In this document: one piece after another, positions 1 to 5,579 of the stretch
Layout of the letters: every line of letters begins with the position of its first letter
Numbering within the stretch: the stretch's first letter is position 1
DNA from: Simkania sp.
GTDB lineage: Bacteria; Chlamydiota; Chlamydiia; Chlamydiales; Simkaniaceae
DNA length: 9,560 bases
Direction: 5' to 3'
Assembly: GCA_028279205.1 (NCBI GenBank)
Contig: JANQSR010000120.1
Location: 1 to 9,560 of the forward strand
Program-made: the position numbers and the translations under genes
Notes under the pieces: model-generated
Databases searched by the model: none
Seen by the model: the letters and a program-made list of their open reading frames with translations, nothing else
Told to the model about the DNA's origin: nothing

Positions 1-460
1 CTAAGAAACCAAAAAGGATAAAGAATAGATAGAGGAAAGGGGGAAAAGAGCGCTTAAAGAGGATAGCGGCGATCACGCAAAACTGGCATCCAGTTGTCAC
101 TTTCCCCCAACGAACCGAGCGGAATTTAAACGTTTTCCACCCTCCTCTAACTCCCAAGTAGAACATGAAGAGAAAGAGAAAGAGATCTCGCATGATCATA
201 GCTCCTGCTTGCCAGAGTTTGATCTGATGTTCAAACAGGAACACGCAAAGAACGACGTAGACAAAAAACTTGTCCATAATGGGATCGAGAACCGCACCAA
301 AGCGGGAAGTGTAGCGGTAACGCCTTGCCAAGTAGCCATCGATGCAATCTGTGAGCATCGCTAAAAGAATCACACCAATGCGCAAGGGCGCATTGTCTAT
401 GATAAAGAGCAAGGCCAAAGGCGCACGCAAAAGGGAAAGACTATTAGGTGGGTTTAGCAT
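1..460 (-). CDS. pgsA: CDP-alcohol phosphatidyltransferase, PgsA-like (3' end cut by window)
   Basis: Probable CDP-diacylglycerol-glycerol-3-phosphate 3-phosphatidyltransferase, the committed step of phosphatidylglycerol synthesis at the inner membrane. About 153 codons are visible from ATG at 458-460 to the window edge; the C-terminal part lies outside. The complete family signature is present: D38-x2-D41-G42-x2-A45-R46-x8-G55-x3-D59-x3-D63, whose aspartates bind metal and the CDP headgroup. The N-terminus MLNPPNSLSLLR matches the usual PN-x-L-T-x-x-R opening, and hydrophobic segments follow on both sides of the motif. The gene starts 22 nt after the stop of the DedA gene, so the two are probably cotranscribed; an AGAGG lies about 14 nt upstream of the ATG, rather far for a ribosome binding site. 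Another CDP-alcohol transferase (cardiolipin or phosphatidylserine type) cannot be excluded because the motif is shared. Confidence 0.85.
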   Translation of the reverse strand, partial: MLNPPNSLSLLRAPLALLFIIDNAPLRIGVILLAMLTDCIDGYLARRYRYTSRFGAVLDPIMDKFFVYVVLCVFLFEHQIKLWQAGAMIMRDLFLFLFMFYLGVRGGWKTFKFRSVRWGKVTTGCQFCVIAAILFKRSFPPFLYLFFILFGFL

Positions 461-482
461 AGAGATTTAGAGGACCTCTTGT

Positions 483-1088
483 TCAAAGTGCCCTTTTTCT
501 CCTTTTATACCAAATAAGACCAATTACCGTCACACTGAAAGCTGAAAATATGATGGTATTAATTATTTTTATTTTTGGTTTAAGTAGGTAATAATTGTGA
601 CCGATGCTGAAAAAGATGGCAAAACAGGTGGAGACCCAAACGGTGCAAGCAATCAGATCCCGAAGGGCAAATTTACCAAAGGGGGAGCGGCTTATTCCCG
701 CTGTCATAAAGATACAATTGCGCACGCCGAAGGGAATAAATCGCCCGAAAAGGAGGGTCAGAAAGCCATGTTTTTCATAAAAGCGATTGATTTTCTCAAG
801 CCGATCCCGATGTAAAATTTTTGAAAAAAAGCGCCATTTGAGTAATTTTTCCCCCAAGAAACGACCGACTCCATAGGCGATCCAGGCAGAGAAATAGGCC
901 CCGATAAGCAAGCTTAAATAGATCAGAAAAGCATGTTCTGGTATCAAAGTCGCAGCTAGAACAGCACTAATTATGAGAACCACATCAATACTAATCGGAA
1001 TATTAAAGCCAGCAAATAGAATTATTGTTAAAACAATCCAATGAGCATAGTTTTTGTTGCTTTCGATAAAATTAATCAGTAATTCCAT
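483..1088 (-). CDS. DedA-family (VTT domain) inner membrane protein
   Basis: A 201-residue polytopic membrane protein of the DedA/SNARE-associated family, whose characterised members help move undecaprenyl phosphate or phospholipids across the inner membrane. Visible hallmarks are hydrophobic helices near residues 15-60, the glycine-rich region ending YGVGRFLGEKL (about residues 71-82), and the motif FYEKHGFLTLLFGRFIPFGV (about residues 103-122) with the conserved G-x-[FR]-x-P arrangement of the re-entrant loop; two helices follow and a basic KRRKRAL tail ends the protein. Length is typical of the family. The ATG at 1086-1088 has no clear Shine-Dalgarno sequence; a CATAAT hexamer ends 7 nt upstream of it, so a leaderless start is possible but unproven. 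It precedes the PgsA-like gene by 22 nt, suggesting a shared role in membrane lipid handling. The substrate cannot be told from sequence. Confidence 0.85.
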   Translation of the reverse strand: MELLINFIESNKNYAHWIVLTIILFAGFNIPISIDVVLIISAVLAATLIPEHAFLIYLSLLIGAYFSAWIAYGVGRFLGEKLLKWRFFSKILHRDRLEKINRFYEKHGFLTLLFGRFIPFGVRNCIFMTAGISRSPFGKFALRDLIACTVWVSTCFAIFFSIGHNYYLLKPKIKIINTIIFSAFSVTVIGLIWYKRRKRAL

Positions 1089-1176
1089 AGGGGAGATTAT
1101 GGCACAATCTGGGGAAAATAGAAATAAGAAATAAAAAATCTGTCGATTTAAATTTTTACTTTAATTTGGGCCTTTC

Positions 1177-2751
1177 TCAAAAAGATTCGACAAGAGGTTT
1201 TTTTTCAGACGCCGCTGTTTGCCCCTTTTCTTGAATGGTGAGTTTTTCATTTTTTGAAACCAAGAGGTTAAACTGTCGACCGAGCGACTTGGCTGTTCCG
1301 ATCCAGGCCAGTACGATGCCCAAAAGAAGAATAGCCAAATAAGGGGTGATCACAGAAATAGAGCCAAAAAGCGCGATAAACAGGCTGTGAAAGAGGGAAC
1401 TTCCCGATTTGCCCAGACGGGATCCGATCCCGTCGATGGCTGCTTTGCCTTTGAGTTTTGATTCGGGGCTTAAGGGGATAAGGGCGATCTCTTTTGTCGC
1501 ATCAAAGATGGTGTATTTGCATATGCGTGAGAGAACATTTTGCGTCGATCCGAGAAAGACGGCAAGAGCAGTCGGCGTGAGCCCGAGCAGGCTTGCAAAA
1601 GAGATGGCTAGGGGGTGCTGTTTTAAGAGGGTAAACCCAAAGAACAGGACTCCTGTTGTGAGTAGTATGATCGGGGTGATCAAAGCATTAAACGTCCAGT
1701 TGAGCCGTCTGATCAGGAAGGTGCAAAAGAACCCTAAAAAACAACAGATCCAACCAATAGCAATTTGCACCTCTCCCATATAGGCGTTGTAACCGTTCGG
1801 GTTGGGGTGAAGCTGATGGATTTGATCTTTCCAAACAATCTCGATCGTACTAAGAGCCAAGTTGAAGGCAACGACGATGATCGCCGTGGAGATGAGGTAT
1901 TTCGATTTGCTCAAGTATAAGAAATTTTTGCGCATCCCCATTTTGACCGATTTTTTTCTCTTCTCCCCCATCTTTTGCTGCTTATTTTGAGATTTGAGTA
2001 CCCTTTTGTGATACCAGCGGAATACCCCCATCGTTATAAGACCCGATGTGATTATCAAGCATGTCGAAAGACCGAGAGACTTACCCCATGGATCCTGATC
2101 GAAGAAAGGGAGAAGATCGAGAGTTTGGTTTGATAGAAAGCGAATGATGTAACCAGATAAAACCAGAGAGAGGTTCGCTCCTGCAATCAAAATCCCGTAG
2201 TACCTTTTCGCCTCTTTAATTGAAGTAATTTGATTGACAAAGCCCCAAAAGAGCACAGACATCACGGCTGTACCCCAAAGCTCTGCTAGCGCATAAAAGA
2301 GGGTGTAAGACCAGTTTCGAAACAGGCAAATCAGCCCAGAAAATCCCAAGGGAAGCACTGCTTGGAGTCTATCTGCTGTTGCTGTGGGGTGGATCACATC
2401 CCTAAAAGGGTAGAGAACAAAGGCAAATAGAAAAAAAAGGAGAAGAAAGCTTCCAACCATAATGTAAAAGACCTTCTCTTGGCTGTAGCGATTAAAAAGC
2501 TTTGTGAACAGATAGGTGACGAGCAGAGCTGCAGGAAGGATGATGTAGAGTTTGACAAAGGGGATCACTTTTGCTCCCGATTGGGGGGCGGTGATCATAA
2601 GAGAGTCTTTAAAAGATTTTAAAATGCTGTAGTCTAAGCAAATAAAAAAGAAAATGAGAAGCAAGGGAATAAACTTTATGAGCTCACTTTTCTGGACGGG
2701 CCAAAGATAAGACCTCCACCTGCCAAATCTCACATCAGATGATGTTGGCAT
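1177..2751 (-). CDS. npt: ATP/ADP-translocase family nucleotide transporter (Npt/Tlc), downstream copy
   Basis: A 524-residue inner membrane carrier with about 11-12 hydrophobic segments, of the NTT family that exchanges host ATP for ADP or imports nucleotides in intracellular bacteria. Family landmarks: FGRWRSYLWPV at the N-terminus; KDSLMITAPQSGA (from K48); AELWG in the middle; IEIVWKDQI; and KYTIFDATKEIALIPL followed by GKAAIDGIGSRLGKSG near the C-terminus. The lysines and glutamates here correspond to the charged residues needed for adenylate transport in plant and rickettsial homologues (family knowledge). The ATG at 2749-2751 was chosen although the frame is open to a GTG at 2847: it matches family N-termini, is conserved in the paralogue, and follows a GGGGG ribosome-binding-like run by a few bases. 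It is the second half of a tandem duplication (paralogue at 3801-5375). The chlamydial Npt1-like RDTKD is replaced by LKSFKD, so the exact substrate is uncertain. Confidence 0.93.
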   Translation of the reverse strand: MPTSSDVRFGRWRSYLWPVQKSELIKFIPLLLIFFFICLDYSILKSFKDSLMITAPQSGAKVIPFVKLYIILPAALLVTYLFTKLFNRYSQEKVFYIMVGSFLLLFFLFAFVLYPFRDVIHPTATADRLQAVLPLGFSGLICLFRNWSYTLFYALAELWGTAVMSVLFWGFVNQITSIKEAKRYYGILIAGANLSLVLSGYIIRFLSNQTLDLLPFFDQDPWGKSLGLSTCLIITSGLITMGVFRWYHKRVLKSQNKQQKMGEKRKKSVKMGMRKNFLYLSKSKYLISTAIIVVAFNLALSTIEIVWKDQIHQLHPNPNGYNAYMGEVQIAIGWICCFLGFFCTFLIRRLNWTFNALITPIILLTTGVLFFGFTLLKQHPLAISFASLLGLTPTALAVFLGSTQNVLSRICKYTIFDATKEIALIPLSPESKLKGKAAIDGIGSRLGKSGSSLFHSLFIALFGSISVITPYLAILLLGIVLAWIGTAKSLGRQFNLLVSKNEKLTIQEKGQTAASEKKPLVESF

Positions 2752-2822
2752 ATACCCCCAGACGTAACAGAGGCGAATAAAGGGAGAGAAAGACCAATAG
2801 ATAAAATTGAAGAAAGATTCAT
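2730..2822 (-). other. Candidate leader ORF overlapping the downstream npt start
   Basis: A 30-codon ORF in the leader of the downstream transporter gene, in a different frame and ending inside its first codons (TGA at 2730-2732). The peptide starts MNLSSIL, is hydrophobic in the middle, and ends SGGICQHHLM. The leader of the paralogous copy carries an equivalent 21-codon ORF (5354-5419) with the pattern M-x-L-x-S-I-L near its start and SGG-x-CQH-x-LM at its end; the difference is nine whole codons. No good ribosome binding site precedes it, and its 3' part is constrained by the overlapping transporter codons, so coding is unproven. Confidence 0.25.
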
Positions 2823-2923
2823 CACCAGACAAGAGGCAGGCAGACACGCCTGAACAATTGCTCTCCTAAACAATTTTTTAGCAAGGTTGATTCCCAAAAC
2901 GATCTCTCGCTCACTTCAACTCC

Positions 2924-2951
2924 ATTATAGCAAGGGCGTCTTATTATACAA
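2924..2951 (-). promoter_or_regulatory. Candidate sigma66 (sigma70-type) promoter of the downstream npt copy
   Basis: On the minus strand, TTGTAT (2946-2951) is separated by 16 bp from a perfect TATAAT (2924-2929). The same arrangement, with the same hexamers and the same 16-bp spacing, occurs before the other transporter copy (5521-5548). A start near 2917 would give a leader of about 165 nt before the ATG at 2751. A second TATAAT overlaps the -35 (2943-2948). Conservation between the copies supports function, but the whole region was duplicated together. Confidence 0.55.
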
Positions 2952-2968
2952 TATAACTTAAATATTAA

Positions 2969-3086
2969 GAACAACTAACCGACTTTAAAAATCTTTCTGT
3001 TTTAGGTTGCGTGACAGCTCTTGGAGAGGATGTCAAGGAAGAGATGAGAAGAGCTAAGAGAACTAAAAGAATTCTAAATTTTCTTT
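2969..3086. other. Intergenic stretch without recognised feature
   Basis: AT-rich spacer between the promoter of the downstream transporter copy and the higA stop codon. No ORF, hairpin terminator or RNA gene could be recognised on either strand; a purine-rich GAGA/AAGA run (about 3020-3075, + strand) is the only visible bias. Confidence 0.4.
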
Positions 3087-3371
3087 TCAAATCAACATAA
3101 TCGTTGCTTTTTTCCCAACAGCTTTCGCGGCCCTAGACAATGTTTTCAGGGTAGAAGGTATTTGTGGATTTAACACACGGTCTACCTGCATTCTACTGGT
3201 TTTCATCTTTTCTGCGAGCTTTGATTTTGTGATGTTTTTCTTTTTCATTTCTTTCTTCAGTTGAAACACATAAACTCTTTTATTGGCAATCTCTGTTGCC
3301 TCTTCTAAAATCCCTTCTTCTTCAAGAAAATCATCAAAGCTAGATCCCAAGTGCTTGTTTCTTTCTTTCAT
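3087..3371 (-). CDS. higA: HigA-type antitoxin, XRE-family DNA-binding protein
   Basis: A 94-residue antitoxin of the HigA/XRE type that would neutralise a HigB/RelE-like toxin and repress its own promoter. The N-terminus MKERNKHLGSSFDDFLEEEG is the typical opening of this antitoxin subfamily. A helix-turn-helix spans about residues 38-72, containing ITKSKLAEKMKTSRMQVDRV, followed by a C-terminal helix and a short beta end (KKATIMLI). The ATG at 3369-3371 is chosen because GAGG lies 5 nt upstream and because the homologous family starts there, although the frame continues upstream into a toxin remnant (3372-3539) with no stop codon. The region is visibly richer in A+T than the housekeeping genes. 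It lies between two transporter copies, so it was probably inserted into, or after, the duplication. With its partner damaged, it may survive as an orphan repressor or anti-addiction gene. Confidence 0.8.
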   Translation of the reverse strand: MKERNKHLGSSFDDFLEEEGILEEATEIANKRVYVFQLKKEMKKKNITKSKLAEKMKTSRMQVDRVLNPQIPSTLKTLSRAAKAVGKKATIMLI

Positions 3372-3539
3372 ATTTACCTCAAATTTTTTGCTCTTTTTAT
3401 ACATGGTAAAAAGAACTCTTGCAATACCCTCCCTAAAGTTGCTTGGAACTTCCCATATTCTATTTCCCAGATTTTTTACTAGAGGCATTCCCAAAGGCCA
3501 ACCAAACTCATACGAAAACGGTCTTTTCTGGCCTATCAT
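3372..3539 (-). pseudogene. higB: HigB/Gp49-like (DUF891) toxin remnant fused in frame to higA
   Basis: About 56 codons, from ATG at 3537-3539, resemble only the middle of a Gp49-type HigB toxin: EFGWPLGMPLVKNLGNRIWE and GIARVLFTM match the family pattern LGxPxxKxLxxxLWE followed by RVLF. Family members run to about 100-115 residues. Here the N-terminal half is missing, and the segment after LFTMYKK that normally carries the LHGFxKKTQKTP motif and the last helix is gone. The remaining frame passes through KKSKKFEVN directly into the antitoxin start. Two deletions are the simplest explanation. A toxin lacking this C-terminal catalytic part should be inactive (inference). If translated from 3539, the product would be a 150-residue toxin-antitoxin fusion. 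Confidence 0.65.
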
Positions 3540-3700
3540 TTTTCATCTAATCTAATAGTATCATTTTTGATACATATTTGCCAAGGAATACCCTGATTTT
3601 TCAATTGGGCAACAAGCTGTTGCCCAAATTCCATGGGGTCACAACATTCTCTTAATGAACAAGATAAACGAAGGCTTCTAGGGATTGGTAGCCAGACCAT
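3536..3700 (-). other. Small hypothetical ORF (54 aa) upstream of the toxin remnant
   Basis: This ORF runs from ATG at 3698-3700 to TGA at 3536-3538, where ATGA overlaps the start of the toxin-remnant frame. The product begins MVWLPIPRSL and ends NDTIRLDEK. I do not recognise it. The first codons lie in an inverted repeat (3692-3739), the last ones in a promoter-operator-like segment (3555-3584), and there is no convincing ribosome binding site. The ATG at 3632-3634 would give a 32-residue version. It may be a chance ORF in regulatory DNA or the end of a decayed gene. Confidence 0.2.
3555..3584 (-). promoter_or_regulatory. Candidate higBA promoter with operator palindrome
   Basis: On the minus strand, TTGGCA (3579-3584, one mismatch from TTGACA) is followed by an 18-bp spacer and TACTAT (3555-3560). 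The spacer and the edge of the -10 contain a perfect palindrome with 6-bp arms, GTATCA-N4-TGATAC (3558-3573). A palindrome inside the core promoter just ahead of a toxin-antitoxin operon is the usual autoregulation layout, with the antitoxin as repressor. The predicted start falls about 9 nt before the toxin-remnant ATG. Confidence 0.5.
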
Positions 3701-3739
3701 CTAGCCCGAGTCTCAAAATCAGTCTAGTGAATGGTCTGG
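3692..3739. repeat. Inverted repeat with 9-bp perfect arms
   Basis: CCAGACCAT (3692-3700) and ATGGTCTGG (3731-3739) are perfect inverted arms. Inside them, a second pair of CTAG boxes (3701-3704 and 3724-3727) can extend the stem after a 3-nt bulge, leaving a loop of about 19 nt. There is no T-run suited to a terminator. It sits beside another hairpin (3761-3784) between the transporter copies and may be the end of a mobile element. Confidence 0.5.
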
Positions 3740-3760
3740 AAAAAGTGAACGGCGGCTTTC

Positions 3761-3784
3761 ATCCCGCCCCCAAACGGGCAGGAT
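3761..3784 (-). repeat. GC-rich hairpin just after the upstream npt copy, IS200/IS605-end-like
   Basis: ATCC-x-GCCC and GGGC-x-GGAT arms close a 6-nt loop. In minus-strand RNA the odd position is a G-U wobble, while on the + strand it is a C-A mismatch, so the structure is better in the minus transcript. It begins 16 nt after the stop codon of the transporter at 3801. With the flanking CGGCTTTCATCCCGCC it resembles, from memory, the terminal palindromes of IS200/IS605-group elements; no transposase is present. It could also act as a 3' stabiliser or weak terminator, though no U-run follows. Confidence 0.45.
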
Positions 3785-3800
3785 TTCCCCCTCCTCCCAG

Positions 3801-5375
3801 TCAAAAAGATTCGACCAGAGGTTTTTTTTCAGACAACTCTTTCTCCCGCTTTTCTTGAATAGTGAGTTTCTCATTTTTTGAAACGAGCAAGTTAAACTGG
3901 CGGCCGAGAGACTTGGCCGTTCCGATCCAGCTCAGTACAACGCCCAAAAGAAGAAGAGCCACATAAGGGGTGCTGACCGAGATAGAGCCAAAAAGCGCGA
4001 TAAGTAGGCTATGCAAGAGGGAACTTCCCGATTTGCCCAGACGGCACGCGACCCCGTCGATCGCTGCTTTGCCTTTGAGTTTTGATTCGGGGTTTAAGGG
4101 GATAAGAGCGATCTCTTTGGTCGTATCAAAAATGGTGTATTTGCATATGCGTGAGAGAACATTTTGCGTCGATCCGAGAAAGACGGCCAAGGCGGTGGGG
4201 GTAAACCCTAGTATGGCTGCAAAAGAGAGTGCTAAAGGGTGCTCTTTTAAGAAGATAAACCCAAAGAACAAAATTCCCGTTGCAAGTAGTATCGCTGGAG
4301 TGATCAAAGCATTAAGTGTCCAATTTAATCGCCTGATCAGGAAGGTGGAGAAAAAACCAAAAAAAGAGGAGATCCAACCAATAGCCATTAGCACTTTTCC
4401 CATATAGGCTCTGAAATCGCTTGGATCGGGGTAGAACTCCTGGATTTGATCTTTCCAAACAATCTCAATCATACTAAGAGCCAAATTGAAAGCAACGACG
4501 ATAACCGCCGTACAGATGAGGTATTTCGATTTTCTTAGGTAAGAGAAGTTTTTGCGTATCCCGAGCTTGACGGGATTTCTCTTCTCTTCCCAAATCTTTT
4601 GCCCCCTATTTTCAGATTTGAGTACCCGTTTGTGGTACCAGCGGAATGTCACCATCGTTAAAAGACCGAGTCCGACGAGAATGGATGTTGTAAGACAGAG
4701 AGATTGACCCCATTGATCCCCAACGAAAAAGGGAAGAAAATCAAACGATTTGGTTGATAAAAAGAGAGTGAGAGAACCAGATAAAATCCCAGAGAGATTA
4801 GCTCCCGCATTCAAAATCCCGTAGTACCTTTTCGCCTCTGCAATCGAAGTGATTGCGTTGAGAAAGCCCCAAAAAAGCACAGACATTATGGCTGTGCCCC
4901 ACAGCTCTGCTAGCACATAAAAGAGGGTGTAAGACCAGTTTCGAAACAGACAAATCAGCCCAGAAAATCCCGAGGGAAGAACCGCTTCAAGTCTATCTGC
5001 CGTAGCCTTGGGGTGGATCAGATCTCTCAAAGGGTAGAGAACAAAGGTAAATAGAAGAAAAAAGAGGAGAAAACTTCCGATCATGATGTAAAAGACCCGT
5101 TCTTGGCTGTACCGATTAAAAAGTTTTGTGAACAGATAGGTGACGAGCAGAGCCGAGGGAAGAACGACGTAGACCTTGATAAAGGGTATCGCTTTTGCTC
5201 CCGACTTAGGGGCAGTGATCACAAGAGCATCTTTTAAGGCCTTTAAAAGGCCGTAGTTTAAGCAGAGAAGAAATAAGATCAGCAGCAAGGGGAGAAATTT
5301 TATGAGCTCGCTTGTACATATAGGCCAAAGATAAGAGCGACACCTGCCAAATTTTACATCAGACGGTGTTGGCAT
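3801..5375 (-). CDS. npt: ATP/ADP-translocase family nucleotide transporter (Npt/Tlc), upstream copy
   Basis: A 524-residue NTT-family carrier, the same length as its tandem paralogue at 1177-2751 and very similar throughout; the C-termini (KSLGRQFNLLVSKNEKLTIQ and EKKPLVESF) are identical. Landmarks are FGRCRSYLWPI, KDALVITAPKSGAKAIPFIK, AELWG, IEIVWKDQI and KYTIFDTTKEIALIPL. The ATG at 5373-5375 is preferred over a TTG at 5474 in the same frame: it matches family N-termini and the paralogue, and GGGGG lies 4 nt upstream. The most diverged stretches are around LSGSLTLFLSTKSFDF and the linker EENRGQ-like region near RWYHKRVLKSEN, typical of loops. Its promoter begins just after pgk, so it may also be read through from the housekeeping operon. 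Substrate could be ATP/ADP or other nucleotides; two close copies may have divided roles or simply raise dosage. Confidence 0.93.
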   Translation of the reverse strand: MPTPSDVKFGRCRSYLWPICTSELIKFLPLLLILFLLCLNYGLLKALKDALVITAPKSGAKAIPFIKVYVVLPSALLVTYLFTKLFNRYSQERVFYIMIGSFLLFFLLFTFVLYPLRDLIHPKATADRLEAVLPSGFSGLICLFRNWSYTLFYVLAELWGTAIMSVLFWGFLNAITSIAEAKRYYGILNAGANLSGILSGSLTLFLSTKSFDFLPFFVGDQWGQSLCLTTSILVGLGLLTMVTFRWYHKRVLKSENRGQKIWEEKRNPVKLGIRKNFSYLRKSKYLICTAVIVVAFNLALSMIEIVWKDQIQEFYPDPSDFRAYMGKVLMAIGWISSFFGFFSTFLIRRLNWTLNALITPAILLATGILFFGFIFLKEHPLALSFAAILGFTPTALAVFLGSTQNVLSRICKYTIFDTTKEIALIPLNPESKLKGKAAIDGVACRLGKSGSSLLHSLLIALFGSISVSTPYVALLLLGVVLSWIGTAKSLGRQFNLLVSKNEKLTIQEKREKELSEKKPLVESF

Positions 5376-5419
5376 AAACCCCCAGATACAAAAAAAACTA
5401 ATATTGAAAAAAGATACAT
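5354..5419 (-). other. Candidate leader ORF overlapping the upstream npt start
   Basis: A 21-codon ORF from ATG at 5417-5419 to TAA at 5354-5356, out of frame with the transporter and overlapping its first seven codons. The peptide starts MYLFSILVFFVSGG and ends LCQHRLM. It is the counterpart of the 30-codon ORF at 2730-2822, shorter by nine codons, with the same hydrophobic start and the same end. An AGG lies only 2 nt before the ATG, too close for a good ribosome binding site. Translation through the transporter start could couple the two, but this is inference. Confidence 0.25.
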
Positions 5420-5520
5420 GACCTGGCAAAAGGCAGACAAATAGGTGCTTGCGCAGTTGCTCTCTCCTAAACAATTTCTTTTTAGCAAGATTGATTCTGA
5501 AAATGCTCGCTTAATTCTCC

Positions 5521-5548
5521 ATTATAGCAGCATTTAGTTATTATACAA
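5521..5548 (-). promoter_or_regulatory. Candidate sigma66 promoter of the upstream npt copy
   Basis: TTGTAT (5543-5548), a 16-bp spacer and TATAAT (5521-5526) on the minus strand match the promoter of the other copy. It begins 32 nt after the pgk stop, and I see no terminator between pgk and it. The predicted leader is about 140 nt. An AGGAGAG box around 5461-5467, flanked by TTGCT and AGCAA arms, is conserved with the other copy but has no conserved start codon behind it. Confidence 0.55.
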
Positions 5549-5579
5549 TACAACTTAAATATTAAAATCATCACATATT

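Larger units (their letters stand above)
1177..2968 (-). repeat. Tandem duplication unit, copy 1 (npt gene, leader and promoter)
   Basis: Similarity to the segment 3801-5565 begins at the stop codon and extends through the gene, the long leader and the promoter to the AT-rich AATATTAA at 2961-2968. Sequence outside these limits is unrelated. The copies are separated by the insert at 2969-3800. Boundaries were judged by eye. Confidence 0.75.
3801..5565 (-). repeat. Tandem duplication unit, copy 2 (npt gene, leader and promoter)
   Basis: This is the counterpart of 1177-2968, ending upstream at AATATTAA (5558-5565), 14 nt from the pgk stop codon. The two leaders differ mainly by a 27-nt gap and small substitutions. 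Because this copy sits next to pgk without foreign DNA between them, it may be the ancestral position (inference). Confidence 0.75.

Noticed and set aside
597..815. Open frame of 72 codons on the + strand
   Set aside because: It lies opposite the DedA gene, whose motifs are clear; the product is low-complexity and has no family resemblance.
1119..1150. Possible terminator after the downstream npt
   Set aside because: The stem (AAATC/GATTT) is only 5 bp and AT-rich; the T-run is present, but the hairpin is too weak to call.
1409..1783. Open frame on the + strand opposite the downstream npt, with a similar one at 3970-4407
   Set aside because: The two frames resemble one another only because the npt copies are paralogous; antisense frames of conserved genes stay open this way, and no ribosome binding site or family match is seen.
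2752..2847. N-terminal extension of the downstream npt from GTG (and from TTG at 5474 in the other copy)
   Set aside because: The extensions start at non-equivalent positions, use rare starts and have no counterpart in known NTT proteins; the ATG near SDV(R/K)FGR is conserved in both.
3283..3555. Open frame of 90 codons on the + strand opposite the higA locus
   Set aside because: The opposite strand carries a recognisable HigB fragment and HigA with a good ribosome binding site; this frame's product is hydrophobic by virtue of antisense composition only.
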